A DNA stretch of 64,000 bases from Nostoc cf. commune SO-36 (GCF_023734775.1 NZ_AP025732.1:1550001-1614000), one strand, 5' to 3'; positions 8,914-17,466 are shown, numbered from the stretch's first letter. Made by a program: numbers and translations. The notes: generated by a model from the sequence alone, not told the origin.

Positions 8914-9609
8914 TTAATTTTCTGTTTGCTCTGTAGTCGATTGACCAGCAGGATATAATTGACTAATCAATGCTTGGACAAGCACTTGTGGGTCATCTGT
9001 TTCAACGGCAAGCTGTTGAGCAATCTGCTGGCGTAAGTTTTCATCCTCCTGTAACATCACAAACAACTCCTCTAGGGTGACAGTTTGGTATTCTCCCTCC
9101 GGGGGATTCTGTGGCGCATCTGCTGACTCTGATACTAAGTCCATCTCAGAGGGCAAAGTTGTACTAATAGCATCTGGCCCTTCATATTCCCAAATTGGTT
9201 CGCCTTGATTGCGTGTCAACAACTGCATCCCGATACTATAGGCAACATCTCCAATTTCACCGATGCCCAACTCACCCAGTTGGACTAACCGCGCAGCCAT
9301 TTCATTATTAGGTGTAGGTGATGCCAGCAATTTGTCGCCAAAGCGTCCTAACCAATCAACCCAGCGTTCAGTTGAGATGCGATGTTCAATATTATGCAGC
9401 CACTTCCGGGCCCATGCTTCGCCTCGTGCTTGATGTACTCCCTGCAACAGTTCGTTGAAGAGAAATTCCAGATCCGTATCACTTAGGGGTGGTGCTGGTT
9501 CTGGTTGCACATTGCCCCGAGATTTTGAGGCAGTCTGTTTTCCGCCAAACAAGCTCTGAAAAAGCTTTTTGAGCCATTGAAATAGCCGCTTGAGCATCTG
9601 CTGCACCAT
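8914..9609 (-). CDS. Paralogue of the TPR-CHAT N-terminal domain, stand-alone
   Basis: The protein of 231 residues aligns along its first 140 residues with the N-terminus of the adjacent TPR-CHAT protein. Both have a basic amphipathic start (MLKRLFQWLKKLFQSLFG), ELLQGVHQARGEAWARKWL against ELLEGVHQARGRQWALRYL, LASPTPN, and RLVQLGELGIGEIGDVAYSIG. It also keeps one GEPIWEYEGPDA unit like the triplicated unit of the CHAT protein. The C-terminal third is acidic and Gln-rich and has no TPR or CHAT domain. It is encoded about 290 bp upstream on the same strand. It may be a membrane-targeting or regulatory partner, but that is inference. Confidence 0.8.
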   Translation of the reverse strand: MVQQMLKRLFQWLKKLFQSLFGGKQTASKSRGNVQPEPAPPLSDTDLEFLFNELLQGVHQARGEAWARKWLHNIEHRISTERWVDWLGRFGDKLLASPTPNNEMAARLVQLGELGIGEIGDVAYSIGMQLLTRNQGEPIWEYEGPDAISTTLPSEMDLVSESADAPQNPPEGEYQTVTLEELFVMLQEDENLRQQIAQQLAVETDDPQVLVQALISQLYPAGQSTTEQTEN

Positions 9610-9983
9610 CGAGTTTTGCTTATCCTAAAATTGTAGCGATCGCACTGGACTATGGCGTTAGTTCAGTCAATAAAACGTATAGTCATTAGTCATTAGTTAT
9701 TGGTCATTTGTCAAGAGTTTTTCTCTTTCACTTCTGACTCTTTTAATAGAACAAATGTACTAAATGATATGCTATAATTCCCATACATTGATGTTGAAAT
9801 CATAGTAGAGGATCAGCTGTGGTTACTTGCTTTCCTGAGTGCCAAAATTTACGGCATTAGTTGAGTGCGAGGGCTATAGCACTATCGATAAACAAAGCAG
9901 GTACGAGAGTTTAAAATAGTTGAATTCTAAACTCGACTCAGTGCTACTTATTAACGTTGAAAGGCATTGAAGTCTATTTTTCC
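9610..9983. other. Divergent promoter region of dnaX and the TPR-CHAT pair
   Basis: This 370-bp stretch separates divergent genes. It includes a GTCATTAGTCATTAGT / GGTCATTTGTC short-repeat block (about 9681-9711) of the type also found inside the histidine kinase gene near 58520. No RNA gene was recognised. Confidence 0.45.
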
Positions 9984-12900
9984 ATGTCTTACGAACCCCT
10001 GCACCACAAATATCGCCCCAAGAGTTTTGCTGAACTGGTGGGTCAAGAGGCGATCGCGACCACCCTCACGAACGCGATCGGCACATCGAAAATTGCCCCT
10101 GCCTATTTATTTACTGGGCCCAGAGGTACGGGGAAAACTTCTAGTGCCCGGATTCTGGCCAAATCCCTCAATTGTCTCAAAGGTGACAAGCCTACTGCTG
10201 AACCCTGCGGCGTGTGTGAGGTTTGTCAGGGAATAACTAAAGGCTACGCGCTAGATGTCATTGAAATCGATGCCGCTAGTAATACTGGTGTCGATAATAT
10301 CCGCGAGTTGATTGAAAAAGCCCAGTTTGCTCCTGTACAGTGTCGTTACAAGGTTTATGTAATCGATGAATGCCTGACTGGAGATTCTCTGGTTTTGACT
10401 GATGAGGGACTTCAAAGAATTGATGATCCCACAATTAAAGACAAGAAAGTTCTAAGTTACAACGACTCATCTCTTAAGTGGGAATTCAAGAAAGTTGTCA
10501 GATGGTTAGACCAAGGAGAACGGCAAACCCTGGTTATCAAGACAACTAACCGAGAAATTAGATGTACGGGTAATCATTTAATTAGGACAAATCAGGGATG
10601 GCTACCAGCAAAGGACGTAAAAGAAGGAGTGAAGATACTATCCCCTGTGAATGTGGATGCAGCATCCTCATTTACAAATTTGGTATCGATGGACGCACCC
10701 GGAGATTTGCTAGCGGACACCAGTTTAAAGGCAATACATCAGGGCAAAAATCATACGACCTGGAATCTATCCTTAAACAAGCTGAATTACTCCGACCTTT
10801 CTGTGCTTGTGGGTGTGGAGAAAAGCTCGATATTCCAACCTTTTTACAAAAAAAAGGCCGAGGAATCATCAGCATCCAGTCTCGCTGGGAAAAACATCCA
10901 TATAAAAAAGGACACGGAATTTGGGAACTTAGAACAGAAAAGTTCCTTGCCAATGCGGCAGTTATCCAGCCAAATGCACTTGGGCTTATCTACGGAACCT
11001 TACTTGGGGATTGCTCTATCAGTTATCCCAATAAATACAGTAGATTCCCCAGATTGTGTTGGACACACTCAGAAAAGCAGCAAGGATGGTTGGAATACAA
11101 AGCTTATCGCCTTGAAAAATTGCGTCCAAAACTGCGAATTACAGCTAACAAAGGATACGGAAGCATATCAGTTACCTGTAACACCGCTTGTGATCCCCAA
11201 CTCAAAGATGTCTTGGAAATCGTTAAACCAAATGGGGATAAAAAACTCGTCTCTATGGACTGGCTTAATCGAATTACCCCAGAAGGGCTTGCTTGGTGGT
11301 ACATGGATGATGGCTCACTCAGTCTCAGTCCACAAGGAAGTCCACAAATTCAATTGCATACAGAAGGATTCTCTGGCGCAGAAAATCAACTCATCGCCAG
11401 TTGGCTTACAGCAATGGGATATTCAGCCGCAACAAAGTTTTATACCAGAAGTATTACAGGCAAAACATACCACTACATCCAGATGGGCGCAAGCACCAGT
11501 AGAAAATGGCTGGCAGACCTTAAACAATATTCCATCCCCACGATGGATTACAAGTTTGGAGACAGTCGAATCTGTTCACCTCGCTGGGGTTGAGCGAGTT
11601 TATGACATTGAAGTAGCAGATAATCATAACTTTGTGGCAAATGGGCTTTTAGTGCATAATTGCCACATGCTCAGTACCCAGGCATTCAATGCACTACTTA
11701 AGACACTAGAAGAACCACCGAGACACGTAGTTTTTGTATTGGCGACAACAGACCCCCAACGGGTGTTACCAACAATTATTTCGCGCTGTCAAAGGTTTGA
11801 TTTTAGACGCATTAATTTAGAGGCGATGGTAAAGCATTTAAGTGCGATCGCATCTTTTGAAAACATTCATATTTCACCGGATGCCGTCACCCTGATAGCC
11901 CAACTTTCTCAGGGAGGGTTGCGGGATGCCGAAAGTTTACTTGATCAATTGGGTTTGTTAGCGGGTGAAGTAACACCAGAGAGAGTTTGGGATTTGGTTG
12001 GCACAGTGAGCGAACAGGACTTGCTGGGGCTGTTAAATGCGATCGCTCAAGATAAACCAGAAGCAGTTTTAGACAGTACTCACTACATTTTAGATCGTGG
12101 TCGAGAACCGCTAACTATTCTGCAAAATCTCGCCGCCTTTTACCGCGATTTACTTGTAGCTAAAACTGCACCCAACCGCCACGATCTGGTTGCTTGTACT
12201 CAGCAAACCTGGACAGCATTGGTTGAGTTTGCTCAATACTTGGATATGAGCGCGATTTTAGCAGGACAGCAACACCTACGCACATCAGAAGTGCAAATTA
12301 AAAATACCACTCAGCCGCGTTTGTGGTTGGAAGTAACATTACTAGGATTGTTACCCAGTGCGACAAATATTCAGCCACAAGCCCCAAGTGTCGCACCACG
12401 AGTTAACACACCTACTGTATCTCCAAGCTATCCTCCAGCAGTTGCCCAAAATCACCTAGTATCTTCTGTACCTCAAGCTGAACCGCAAACAAATCATCAT
12501 AGTTCTGCATCTCCCAATCATCAAGCGGCTGTCCAAAATCAGCCCATCACTTCATCTCCCCCAGTTGAACAGCAAACAAATCACAATTCTGCTGCTAACT
12601 CAGTTTCACCACCAACGCCAGAACCTGCATCTGTTTCTGTGTCACCTGCGAATGTTGAACCGATAAGTTTAGAAGTTATTGAGGAAGCAGAATATGACTT
12701 AACTCAGGTTTGGCAACAAGTGCTTGCTAACCTCCAGCCAAAATCAAGGCAAGAAATGCTGCGTCAAATGAGCCATCTTATAGAGTTCGACGGTGTTGTG
12801 GCTCGAATTGCTATTAAACAGGCATGGTATGACAAGGGGAAATCTTATCTACCGATGATTACGGCAGCTTTTCAGCAAACTTTCCAGCGTGAAATCCAGA

Positions 12901-13370
12901 TAAATATAGAAAAAGGAACTTCTTCAAACTCTACCTCAGCCAAAAAAAATCCTCCCCCAAAAGACTCTAGTCGCGTTCAGCAACCAGCTACTCCTACTTA
13001 CAATCAGCAAATTCCGCCTCCAGCGCCATTACCACAACCAACCACTCCACCATCAGCACCGACAGCAGCAAAGAACGGAAATGGAGCAAATGGAAATAGT
13101 CTGAATGGAAACGGCGTAAATGGAAATGGTCTAAATGGAAATGGTCTAAATAAAAATGGTGTCAATGGAAATGGGGCGCAAGCTTTGCCTCCAACTCCAA
13201 AACAAACACCCACGCCTGATTGGGAACCTGACGAAGTAGCGATCGCAGCTCAACGTCTAGCAGAATTTTTCAACGGACAAATTATCCGTTTTGCAGATGA
13301 TTTCCCAGAATTCTCCGATTCCATAACTACACCTGAGTGGGTAGAAGAATCAGACGTGGATGATGAATAA
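9984..13370 (+). CDS. dnaX: DNA polymerase III subunit gamma/tau with an intein
   Basis: This is the clamp-loader ATPase of the replicase. Extein features, numbered from MSYEPLHHKYRP, are Walker A GPRGTGKT (45-52), four zinc-binding Cys (64, 75, 78, 81) and Walker B VYVIDE (124-129). An intein interrupts between that Glu and Cys (VIDE/CHMLS). After the intein come ALLKTLEEPPRHVVFVLATTD (Sensor 1 region) and the ISRCQRFDF arginine-finger segment. The C-terminal tau-like part is Pro/Gln-rich and contains an NGNG-rich repeat (about 13074-13179). The ATG at 9984 is preferred to the in-frame one at 9957 because MSYEPLHHKYRPKSF is the usual DnaX N-terminus. Splicing is needed for an active product: the intein separates Walker B from the rest of the AAA+ module. 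Confidence 0.95.
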   Translation: MSYEPLHHKYRPKSFAELVGQEAIATTLTNAIGTSKIAPAYLFTGPRGTGKTSSARILAKSLNCLKGDKPTAEPCGVCEVCQGITKGYALDVIEIDAASNTGVDNIRELIEKAQFAPVQCRYKVYVIDECLTGDSLVLTDEGLQRIDDPTIKDKKVLSYNDSSLKWEFKKVVRWLDQGERQTLVIKTTNREIRCTGNHLIRTNQGWLPAKDVKEGVKILSPVNVDAASSFTNLVSMDAPGDLLADTSLKAIHQGKNHTTWNLSLNKLNYSDLSVLVGVEKSSIFQPFYKKKAEESSASSLAGKNIHIKKDTEFGNLEQKSSLPMRQLSSQMHLGLSTEPYLGIALSVIPINTVDSPDCVGHTQKSSKDGWNTKLIALKNCVQNCELQLTKDTEAYQLPVTPLVIPNSKMSWKSLNQMGIKNSSLWTGLIELPQKGLLGGTWMMAHSVSVHKEVHKFNCIQKDSLAQKINSSPVGLQQWDIQPQQSFIPEVLQAKHTTTSRWAQAPVENGWQTLNNIPSPRWITSLETVESVHLAGVERVYDIEVADNHNFVANGLLVHNCHMLSTQAFNALLKTLEEPPRHVVFVLATTDPQRVLPTIISRCQRFDFRRINLEAMVKHLSAIASFENIHISPDAVTLIAQLSQGGLRDAESLLDQLGLLAGEVTPERVWDLVGTVSEQDLLGLLNAIAQDKPEAVLDSTHYILDRGREPLTILQNLAAFYRDLLVAKTAPNRHDLVACTQQTWTALVEFAQYLDMSAILAGQQHLRTSEVQIKNTTQPRLWLEVTLLGLLPSATNIQPQAPSVAPRVNTPTVSPSYPPAVAQNHLVSSVPQAEPQTNHHSSASPNHQAAVQNQPITSSPPVEQQTNHNSAANSVSPPTPEPASVSVSPANVEPISLEVIEEAEYDLTQVWQQVLANLQPKSRQEMLRQMSHLIEFDGVVARIAIKQAWYDKGKSYLPMITAAFQQTFQREIQINIEKGTSSNSTSAKKNPPPKDSSRVQQPATPTYNQQIPPPAPLPQPTTPPSAPTAAKNGNGANGNSLNGNGVNGNGLNGNGLNKNGVNGNGAQALPPTPKQTPTPDWEPDEVAIAAQRLAEFFNGQIIRFADDFPEFSDSITTPEWVEESDVDDE
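10371..11660 (+). mobile_element. DnaX intein (430 residues)
   Basis: It starts with Cys1 in block A (CLTGDSLVLTDEGLQRI). Block B reads CTGNHLIRTNQGWLPAKDV, block F VYDIEVADNHNFVANG, and block G ends LLVHN followed by Cys+1 of the C-extein, so all residues needed for class 1 splicing are present (Cys1, block B His, C-terminal His-Asn, Cys+1). Between blocks B and F the dnaX frame stays open for about 330 codons, but it has no recognisable endonuclease motifs. The expected LAGLIDADG motifs are present in another frame of the same DNA (see 10598-11593). Synechocystis is known to carry a dnaX intein, which is a natural comparison. Confidence 0.93.
10598..11593 (+). CDS. LAGLIDADG homing endonuclease nested out of frame in the dnaX intein
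   Basis: This 331-codon frame is offset from the dnaX/intein frame. It has two LAGLIDADG-type motifs: ALGLIYGTLLGDC (residues 127-139) and EGLAWWYMDDGSLS (229-242). The C-terminal segments IQLHTEGFSGAENQLIASWL and YSIPTMDYKF are typical of the LAGLIDADG_2 (PF03161-like) endonucleases of introns and free-standing genes. The N-terminal 110 residues hold two Cys/His repeats: CECGC with a His at 41 (SGHQFKGN), and CACGCG with KKGHG at 102-106. The ATG at 10598 overlaps block B codons, and AGGA (10584-10587) lies 10 nt upstream. The TGA at 11593 lies just before block F. Expression from its own start is inferred. A degenerate in-frame ancestor with two compensating frameshifts is the main alternative. 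Confidence 0.85.
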   Translation: MATSKGRKRRSEDTIPCECGCSILIYKFGIDGRTRRFASGHQFKGNTSGQKSYDLESILKQAELLRPFCACGCGEKLDIPTFLQKKGRGIISIQSRWEKHPYKKGHGIWELRTEKFLANAAVIQPNALGLIYGTLLGDCSISYPNKYSRFPRLCWTHSEKQQGWLEYKAYRLEKLRPKLRITANKGYGSISVTCNTACDPQLKDVLEIVKPNGDKKLVSMDWLNRITPEGLAWWYMDDGSLSLSPQGSPQIQLHTEGFSGAENQLIASWLTAMGYSAATKFYTRSITGKTYHYIQMGASTSRKWLADLKQYSIPTMDYKFGDSRICSPRWG

Positions 13371-13375
13371 AAAAT

Positions 13376-13499
13376 GGGGCATTGGGCATTGGGCATTGGG
13401 CATTGGGGAAAGACCCTAAGAAAGTTCTCTCCTGTCGCTTTACTTCATCATCCCCCTATTCCCCATGCCCCATGCCCCATTCCCTATTCCCCATTCCCA
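13376..13499. repeat. Heptameric TGGGCAT tandem repeat, inverted across a 125-bp spacer region
   Basis: About four head-to-tail copies of TGGGCAT run from 13376 to about 13408. The complementary run of CCCCATG/CCCCATT units lies at 13449-13499. The two arms could form a long imperfect hairpin between the convergent dnaX and glycosyltransferase genes and so serve as terminator. A similar run of CCCCATG units occurs at 37500-37536. Such short tandemly repeated repetitive sequences are characteristic of heterocystous cyanobacteria. Confidence 0.75.
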
Positions 13500-14889
13500 G
13501 TATGCAAAGTTTTCACCCATTTCAGGCGCTTTGGTCTTACCGACATCCGGGCAGTAGTACTGCTCATGACGACTAACCAGTGCAACATATATAAACTGCC
13601 GCGCAGGGTTTGCACCAGCATCGTAAGATATGTAGAAGGTTGGAATTTCTGATCTTGACGTATACGCCTTAGACCTGTAAACATCCCTAGCATCGACATA
13701 GAAATGGATAATCCTGTGATGGGACTTAAGATTGGTGGACGATGACGAGCGATCGCCATTAATAAATCTGGGACTGCTGCTGTGGGTAAAATATACATAA
13801 TCAGCATAAAAATCAGCAAATCCCAGCTTTTGCGGGTTCCCATGCGGTTTTTGAGAATTAAATCCCAATAATCTAAATAGCGTTGATAACCGCCTTCTGC
13901 CCAACGGTTGCGCTGATGCCAGAGTGCGATCGCATTTGTCACCCCTTCTTCTTGCACGGCTGGATGGAAAACACACTCAATATCCCAGTTATCCAAATGT
14001 AAGCGGATTGTCAAATCCAAATCATCGGTAATGGTTTCTTCATTCCAGCCACCGCAGCTTTCCAAGGCAGAACGCCGGACAAATTGACCATTGCCCCGCA
14101 GTTCGCCAATGCCACCAAGGGCAGTTCGCTGTTGCTGAAACCAAGTATCAAGAGCCATTTCGGACATTTGACCCTTAGTCCAAAAGTTTGCTTTAGCGTT
14201 GGCGATCGCTTTTCGCACCTGCACCGCCCCCACGTTTTCTCTTTGAAATAAAGGCACTACCTGTTGTAGTAAGTCTGGTGTCACTTGGGCATCAGCATCA
14301 AATACTGCTATAATGTCGCCCTTTGTGAGCGGCAATACCTGATTCAACGCCCCGATTTGCCACCACTAGCTTCTGCGGAACGCCTTAATACTTTCAGTTG
14401 CTTGTGTTTGCCTTCTAGTTCTGCTAATAAATGTGGCGTGCTATCACTGCTGTGATCGTCAATAATCCATACTTCGTACTGCTCACCTGGATATTCCAGA
14501 TTACAAAGATTTTTGACTAATTTAGCAATTACTGCTTCCTCATTTTTCGCAGCCACTAGCACAGATACAAAAGGCAAATCTCCTTGTATTTCTTTTGGAT
14601 AGCGACGGGATTTAGTAAACACTACCACCAAAGCATGAAATCCTAGAATGGTGGTCAATCCTAGAATAAATATGGAAGCCCAAGAAACTAAATGTAGAGC
14701 GATCGTTCCACTCCAGACGATAGTCAAGACTAGAGCTGCTTTGCGTCTACGACCTTGAAACCGGGGTGTTATAGACACAGGATCTGTTTCTAACACTGAC
14801 TCCTCATCTCCTGATAGGTCAGACAACAAGGAGTTTAGCGGATCAAGCTCTTGATAAGAATCTTCTTCGGGCCAGGAATTCGCTGGCAT
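13484..14889 (-). pseudogene. Family 2 glycosyltransferase (BcsA-like), one frameshift
   Basis: Two adjacent frames make one membrane glycosyltransferase of about 468 residues. The first (14889-14344) has an acidic N-terminus, two hydrophobic segments (about residues 50-90), FVSVLVAAKNEE and VWIIDDHSSDSTP, and ends ASGGKSGR at a TGA. The second resumes at once with LNQVLPLTKGDIIAVFDADAQ (DxD motif), ITDDLDLTIRLH (acceptor Asp) and QRNRWAEGG, the Q-x-x-RW motif of processive GT2 enzymes, then C-terminal membrane helices. One extra G in the GGGG run (plus strand CCCC, 14350-14353) would restore KSGALNQ. It is either a recent frameshift or an error in a homopolymer. The sugar and acceptor are unknown. 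All catalytic motifs are intact. Confidence 0.85.
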
Positions 14890-15502
14890 AGGTTAGGTTG
14901 CTTGATTCAAAAACCAGTATTTGTCTACAGTTAGTAATTTTACGGACAAATATCCCTAAGCTACTTTTCCCGATATTAATCGGAATGGGCAAACTGTAAT
15001 ACCCGCTATCCCTAAGCCAAAAGCTGCTGGGACTACCTTTGTTGTTACCGCCACTCTGCGTAATTACCTCGCATTCACCACGTTTGCTACTCCTAGACAG
15101 AGGCTTGATTCCTTTGATAACCACTTGGGCAGGAAGCTTGTAGAGCCAGACTTTCTCTAACGAGAACTCCGGTTTGGGCAAAGTAATAGCAAGGTAGCAG
15201 CAGCTCGTTGTTGAGAGAAACTACAATAACGGCATCCACCACTTTACAGTCGGGATTTTTAATGTTACTGTCCCAGCTTCAATAAAAGTTAATGCAGAAT
15301 CATTGTAACCGAAATTTTAATATTTCTTAGCAGTAACTTCATTTATTGGGTATTAGGGAGGAGGTGACAGGTGATAAGGAATAATCTCTACCCTGTACCC
15401 TGTAACCTACTCCCTACTATGTGCTTTAGACAAATCTTTTGGGAATACTACTAAGAGCCACTAATATCCCCAGTTGCCAACTAACTTGAGGAATATTTAA
15501 AA
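14890..15502. other. 612-bp intergenic region with an inverted repeat
   Basis: This is the divergent region between the glycosyltransferase and the EbsA-like gene. A minus-strand frame (14843-15181) overlaps the glycosyltransferase start and has no recognisable features; I do not call it. At about 15355-15417 GGGAGGAGGTGACAGGTGA is mirrored by TACCCTGTAACCTACTCCC, a palindromic small repeat. Nothing else was recognised. Confidence 0.5.
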
Positions 15503-15877
15503 ATGTCTATTGAGCAACTCCAGCCTGCTACTCAACAACAAGCCAGTGTTTACTTACCTTACGTTCAAGGCACTAAGCGGAATTTCTTGCCTTATGCCAT
15601 TAGCCTCTATCAAAAAGGGGTCTTAGAGGGACACCGGAAGATAGAAGCCAGTGAACATGTCCCCTTTGTCGCCTCCTGGAATGTTGCTACTTTACCCTCA
15701 GATTTAACCCGTTGCCGAATCCAGTTTGATGGTAACGCTGACCTGAGTTACGAGCTGATGATGGCAAGTTTCGAGTTTATTAACTTTTTAATTGAACTTA
15801 TGGACAACTATAAACGTTATCGCGTGACAGATTTCTCACAACCGTTTTACCGCAAGCTCTTGCGTATAGACGATTGA
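15503..15877 (+). CDS. ebsA: EbsA-like type IV pilus-associated protein
   Basis: This 124-residue soluble protein begins MSIEQLQPATQQQ and contains YLPYVQGTKRNFLPYAISLY, FVASWNVATLPSDLTRCRIQ and a C-terminus DFSQPFYRKLLRIDD. I recognise it as the small conserved cyanobacterial protein EbsA, known from Synechococcus elongatus as part of the type IV pilus assembly complex with roles in biofilm self-suppression and competence. The assignment rests on remembered sequence resemblance. It has no membrane segment. An AT-rich region precedes it and a hairpin follows at 15886, so it is probably monocistronic. Confidence 0.6.
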   Translation: MSIEQLQPATQQQASVYLPYVQGTKRNFLPYAISLYQKGVLEGHRKIEASEHVPFVASWNVATLPSDLTRCRIQFDGNADLSYELMMASFEFINFLIELMDNYKRYRVTDFSQPFYRKLLRIDD

Positions 15878-15885
15878 TAAAACTC

Positions 15886-15909
15886 AGCCGGACTTTTGCT
15901 AGTTCGGCT
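15886..15909 (+). terminator. Hairpin terminator after the EbsA-like gene
   Basis: AGCCGGAC pairs with GTTCGGCT across an 8-nt loop and is followed by TGTCTTT. It begins 9 nt after the stop codon. Confidence 0.65.
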
Positions 15910-16120
15910 TGTCTTTAAAACGACCCTATGTAAACAAGAGCAATTAAACTTAAAAATTACGACATCTCACCCGCTAATATACCTGCTCAATGCTGACATA
16001 GCTGGAATCCTTGTGTTACAACTTGGCAGACCAATTTAATAATGCGTTGGAGTGGGTGAATCAGATTTTGGGAATAATCCTCATAGTGTTTGAAAGCATT
16101 GTTTTGCTTAGGTTCGCACC

Positions 16121-17326
16121 ATGAGAGCGCGATTTATAGGAAAAATACAGATTTATTGCTGTTTATTTATTATATTTGGCTGCATTTTGTGGACTTGTTT
16201 CGCATTAATTCCAGTACACGCAACGTCCATAGGGTCTATTGATACTTTGCGACAACAGCAGCAACAAATGAACCAGCAGCATCAGAGTGTCGTAAACGAT
16301 CGCGATCGCTTAACAAATCTTCAACAAGAGGCCCAAAAACACCTGACTGGTTTAAAGCAAAATCTGCAAACTACAGATAGCTATATTCAACAGAGCGAAT
16401 CACGATTACAACTCGCCGCCAAACGCCTCCAGCAGTTAGAAACTGTTTTAGCCGTGGCGGAACGCTCATATCAGCAGCGTCAAGTAGCAACAGTAGCACG
16501 ATTGCGATATCTCCAGCGATCGCCTGCTTCTGTTGGATGGGCAGTTTTGCTCCAAAGTCAAAATATTAGCGACTTTCTCAGCCGTCGTCATCAGTTGAAG
16601 TTGGTGTATCAGGCAGACGAACAAATTTTGGTAAAACTCAACGCCCAAGCAAACCTGATTAATCAACAAAAAACGGAAGTAGAACAGCAAAAGAACGAAA
16701 TTGCCTTAATTCGTGAGCAACTGCTGGCACAAAAAGCCGATTATCAAACTCAAGCGCAATCGCAATCAGAATTGATTCAACGCCTAAATAGCGATCGCCT
16801 AGCCTTGGAAGCGGCGCAAAACCAGCTAGAAAGGGAATCCAAAAATCTAGAAGTCTTGATTCAACAAAAGGTAGCAGAAGCTAGAGCCACAGAAGAAGCG
16901 CAAACAAAAACCAACAGCCGCACAAGTGTCATCGTTCGGGGAACTGGTGTAATGGCATATCCTAGCGATGCTTATACTAGTAGTCCCTTCGGCTGGCGGA
17001 TGCACCCCGTTCTCGGCTATCGTCGCTTTCACGCCGGGTTAGATTTTGCCGCTAGCTATGGTAGTACAATTCGGGCAGCCGATTCGGGAAAAGTAATTTT
17101 TGCTGGGTGGTATGGTGGTTATGGCAGAGCAGTAATTATCGACCACGGCAATGGCATTACCACACTGTACGGACATAGCAGCGAGTTATATGTTGCTGAT
17201 GGACAAGCTGTTGAACGCGGACAAGCGATCGCTGCTGTTGGTTCTACAGGTTTATCTACTGGCCCCCACCTCCACTTTGAAGTGCGTCAAAATGGCACAC
17301 CAGTAGACCCAGCTAATTATCTTTAA
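16121..17326 (+). CDS. M23 (LytM) peptidase with coiled coil, EnvC/NlpD-like
   Basis: The precursor has 401 residues. A signal peptide or signal anchor (about 10-35, YCCLFIIFGCILWTCFALI) is followed by a long Gln-rich coiled coil (about 40-265). The C-terminal M23 domain (about 285-401) keeps the zinc and active-site residues: HPVLGYRRFHAGLDFAA (His and Asp), YGHSSELYV and GPHLHFEVR (HLH). These proteins cut peptide cross-links in peptidoglycan, or in EnvC relatives activate amidases at the septum. Since the HxG...HxH residues look complete, it may be an active endopeptidase. Its likely role is cell-wall remodelling in the periplasm. It stands alone, upstream of the tRNA gene. Confidence 0.88.
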   Translation: MRARFIGKIQIYCCLFIIFGCILWTCFALIPVHATSIGSIDTLRQQQQQMNQQHQSVVNDRDRLTNLQQEAQKHLTGLKQNLQTTDSYIQQSESRLQLAAKRLQQLETVLAVAERSYQQRQVATVARLRYLQRSPASVGWAVLLQSQNISDFLSRRHQLKLVYQADEQILVKLNAQANLINQQKTEVEQQKNEIALIREQLLAQKADYQTQAQSQSELIQRLNSDRLALEAAQNQLERESKNLEVLIQQKVAEARATEEAQTKTNSRTSVIVRGTGVMAYPSDAYTSSPFGWRMHPVLGYRRFHAGLDFAASYGSTIRAADSGKVIFAGWYGGYGRAVIIDHGNGITTLYGHSSELYVADGQAVERGQAIAAVGSTGLSTGPHLHFEVRQNGTPVDPANYL

Positions 17327-17392
17327 CCCAAAAACTGAGTTTCTCTAAGCCGCAAATTCTATCACAGACGTGCTATAGTTTAAAAGACTTAA

Positions 17393-17466
17393 GGGCGCGT
17401 AGCTCAGTGGATAGAGCAAACAGATTCCGGTTCTGTGGGTCGGGGGTTCAAATCCCTCCGCGCTCG
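17393..17466 (+). tRNA. trnR-CCG: tRNA-Arg (anticodon CCG)
   Basis: The 74-nt cloverleaf has acceptor arms GGGCGCG/CGCGCTC, D-arm AGCTCAGTGGATAGAGC, anticodon stem-loop ACAGA-TTCCGGT-TCTGT (anticodon CCG) and T-arm with GGTTCAAATCC. The discriminator base is G. CCA is not encoded; TTAC follows. Confidence 0.95.

Noticed and set aside
10672..11304. Minus-strand frames inside the intein
   Set aside because: They are shadows of the overlapping intein and endonuclease frames, with no motifs.
13376..13499. CRISPR array
   Set aside because: The unit is only 7 bp with no spacers; it is a cyanobacterial short tandem repeat.
14843..15181. Minus-strand frame of 112 codons upstream of the glycosyltransferase
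   Set aside because: It overlaps the glycosyltransferase start by almost 50 bp in another frame, has no recognisable domain or signal and an irregular composition. It may be a chance frame in the promoter region.
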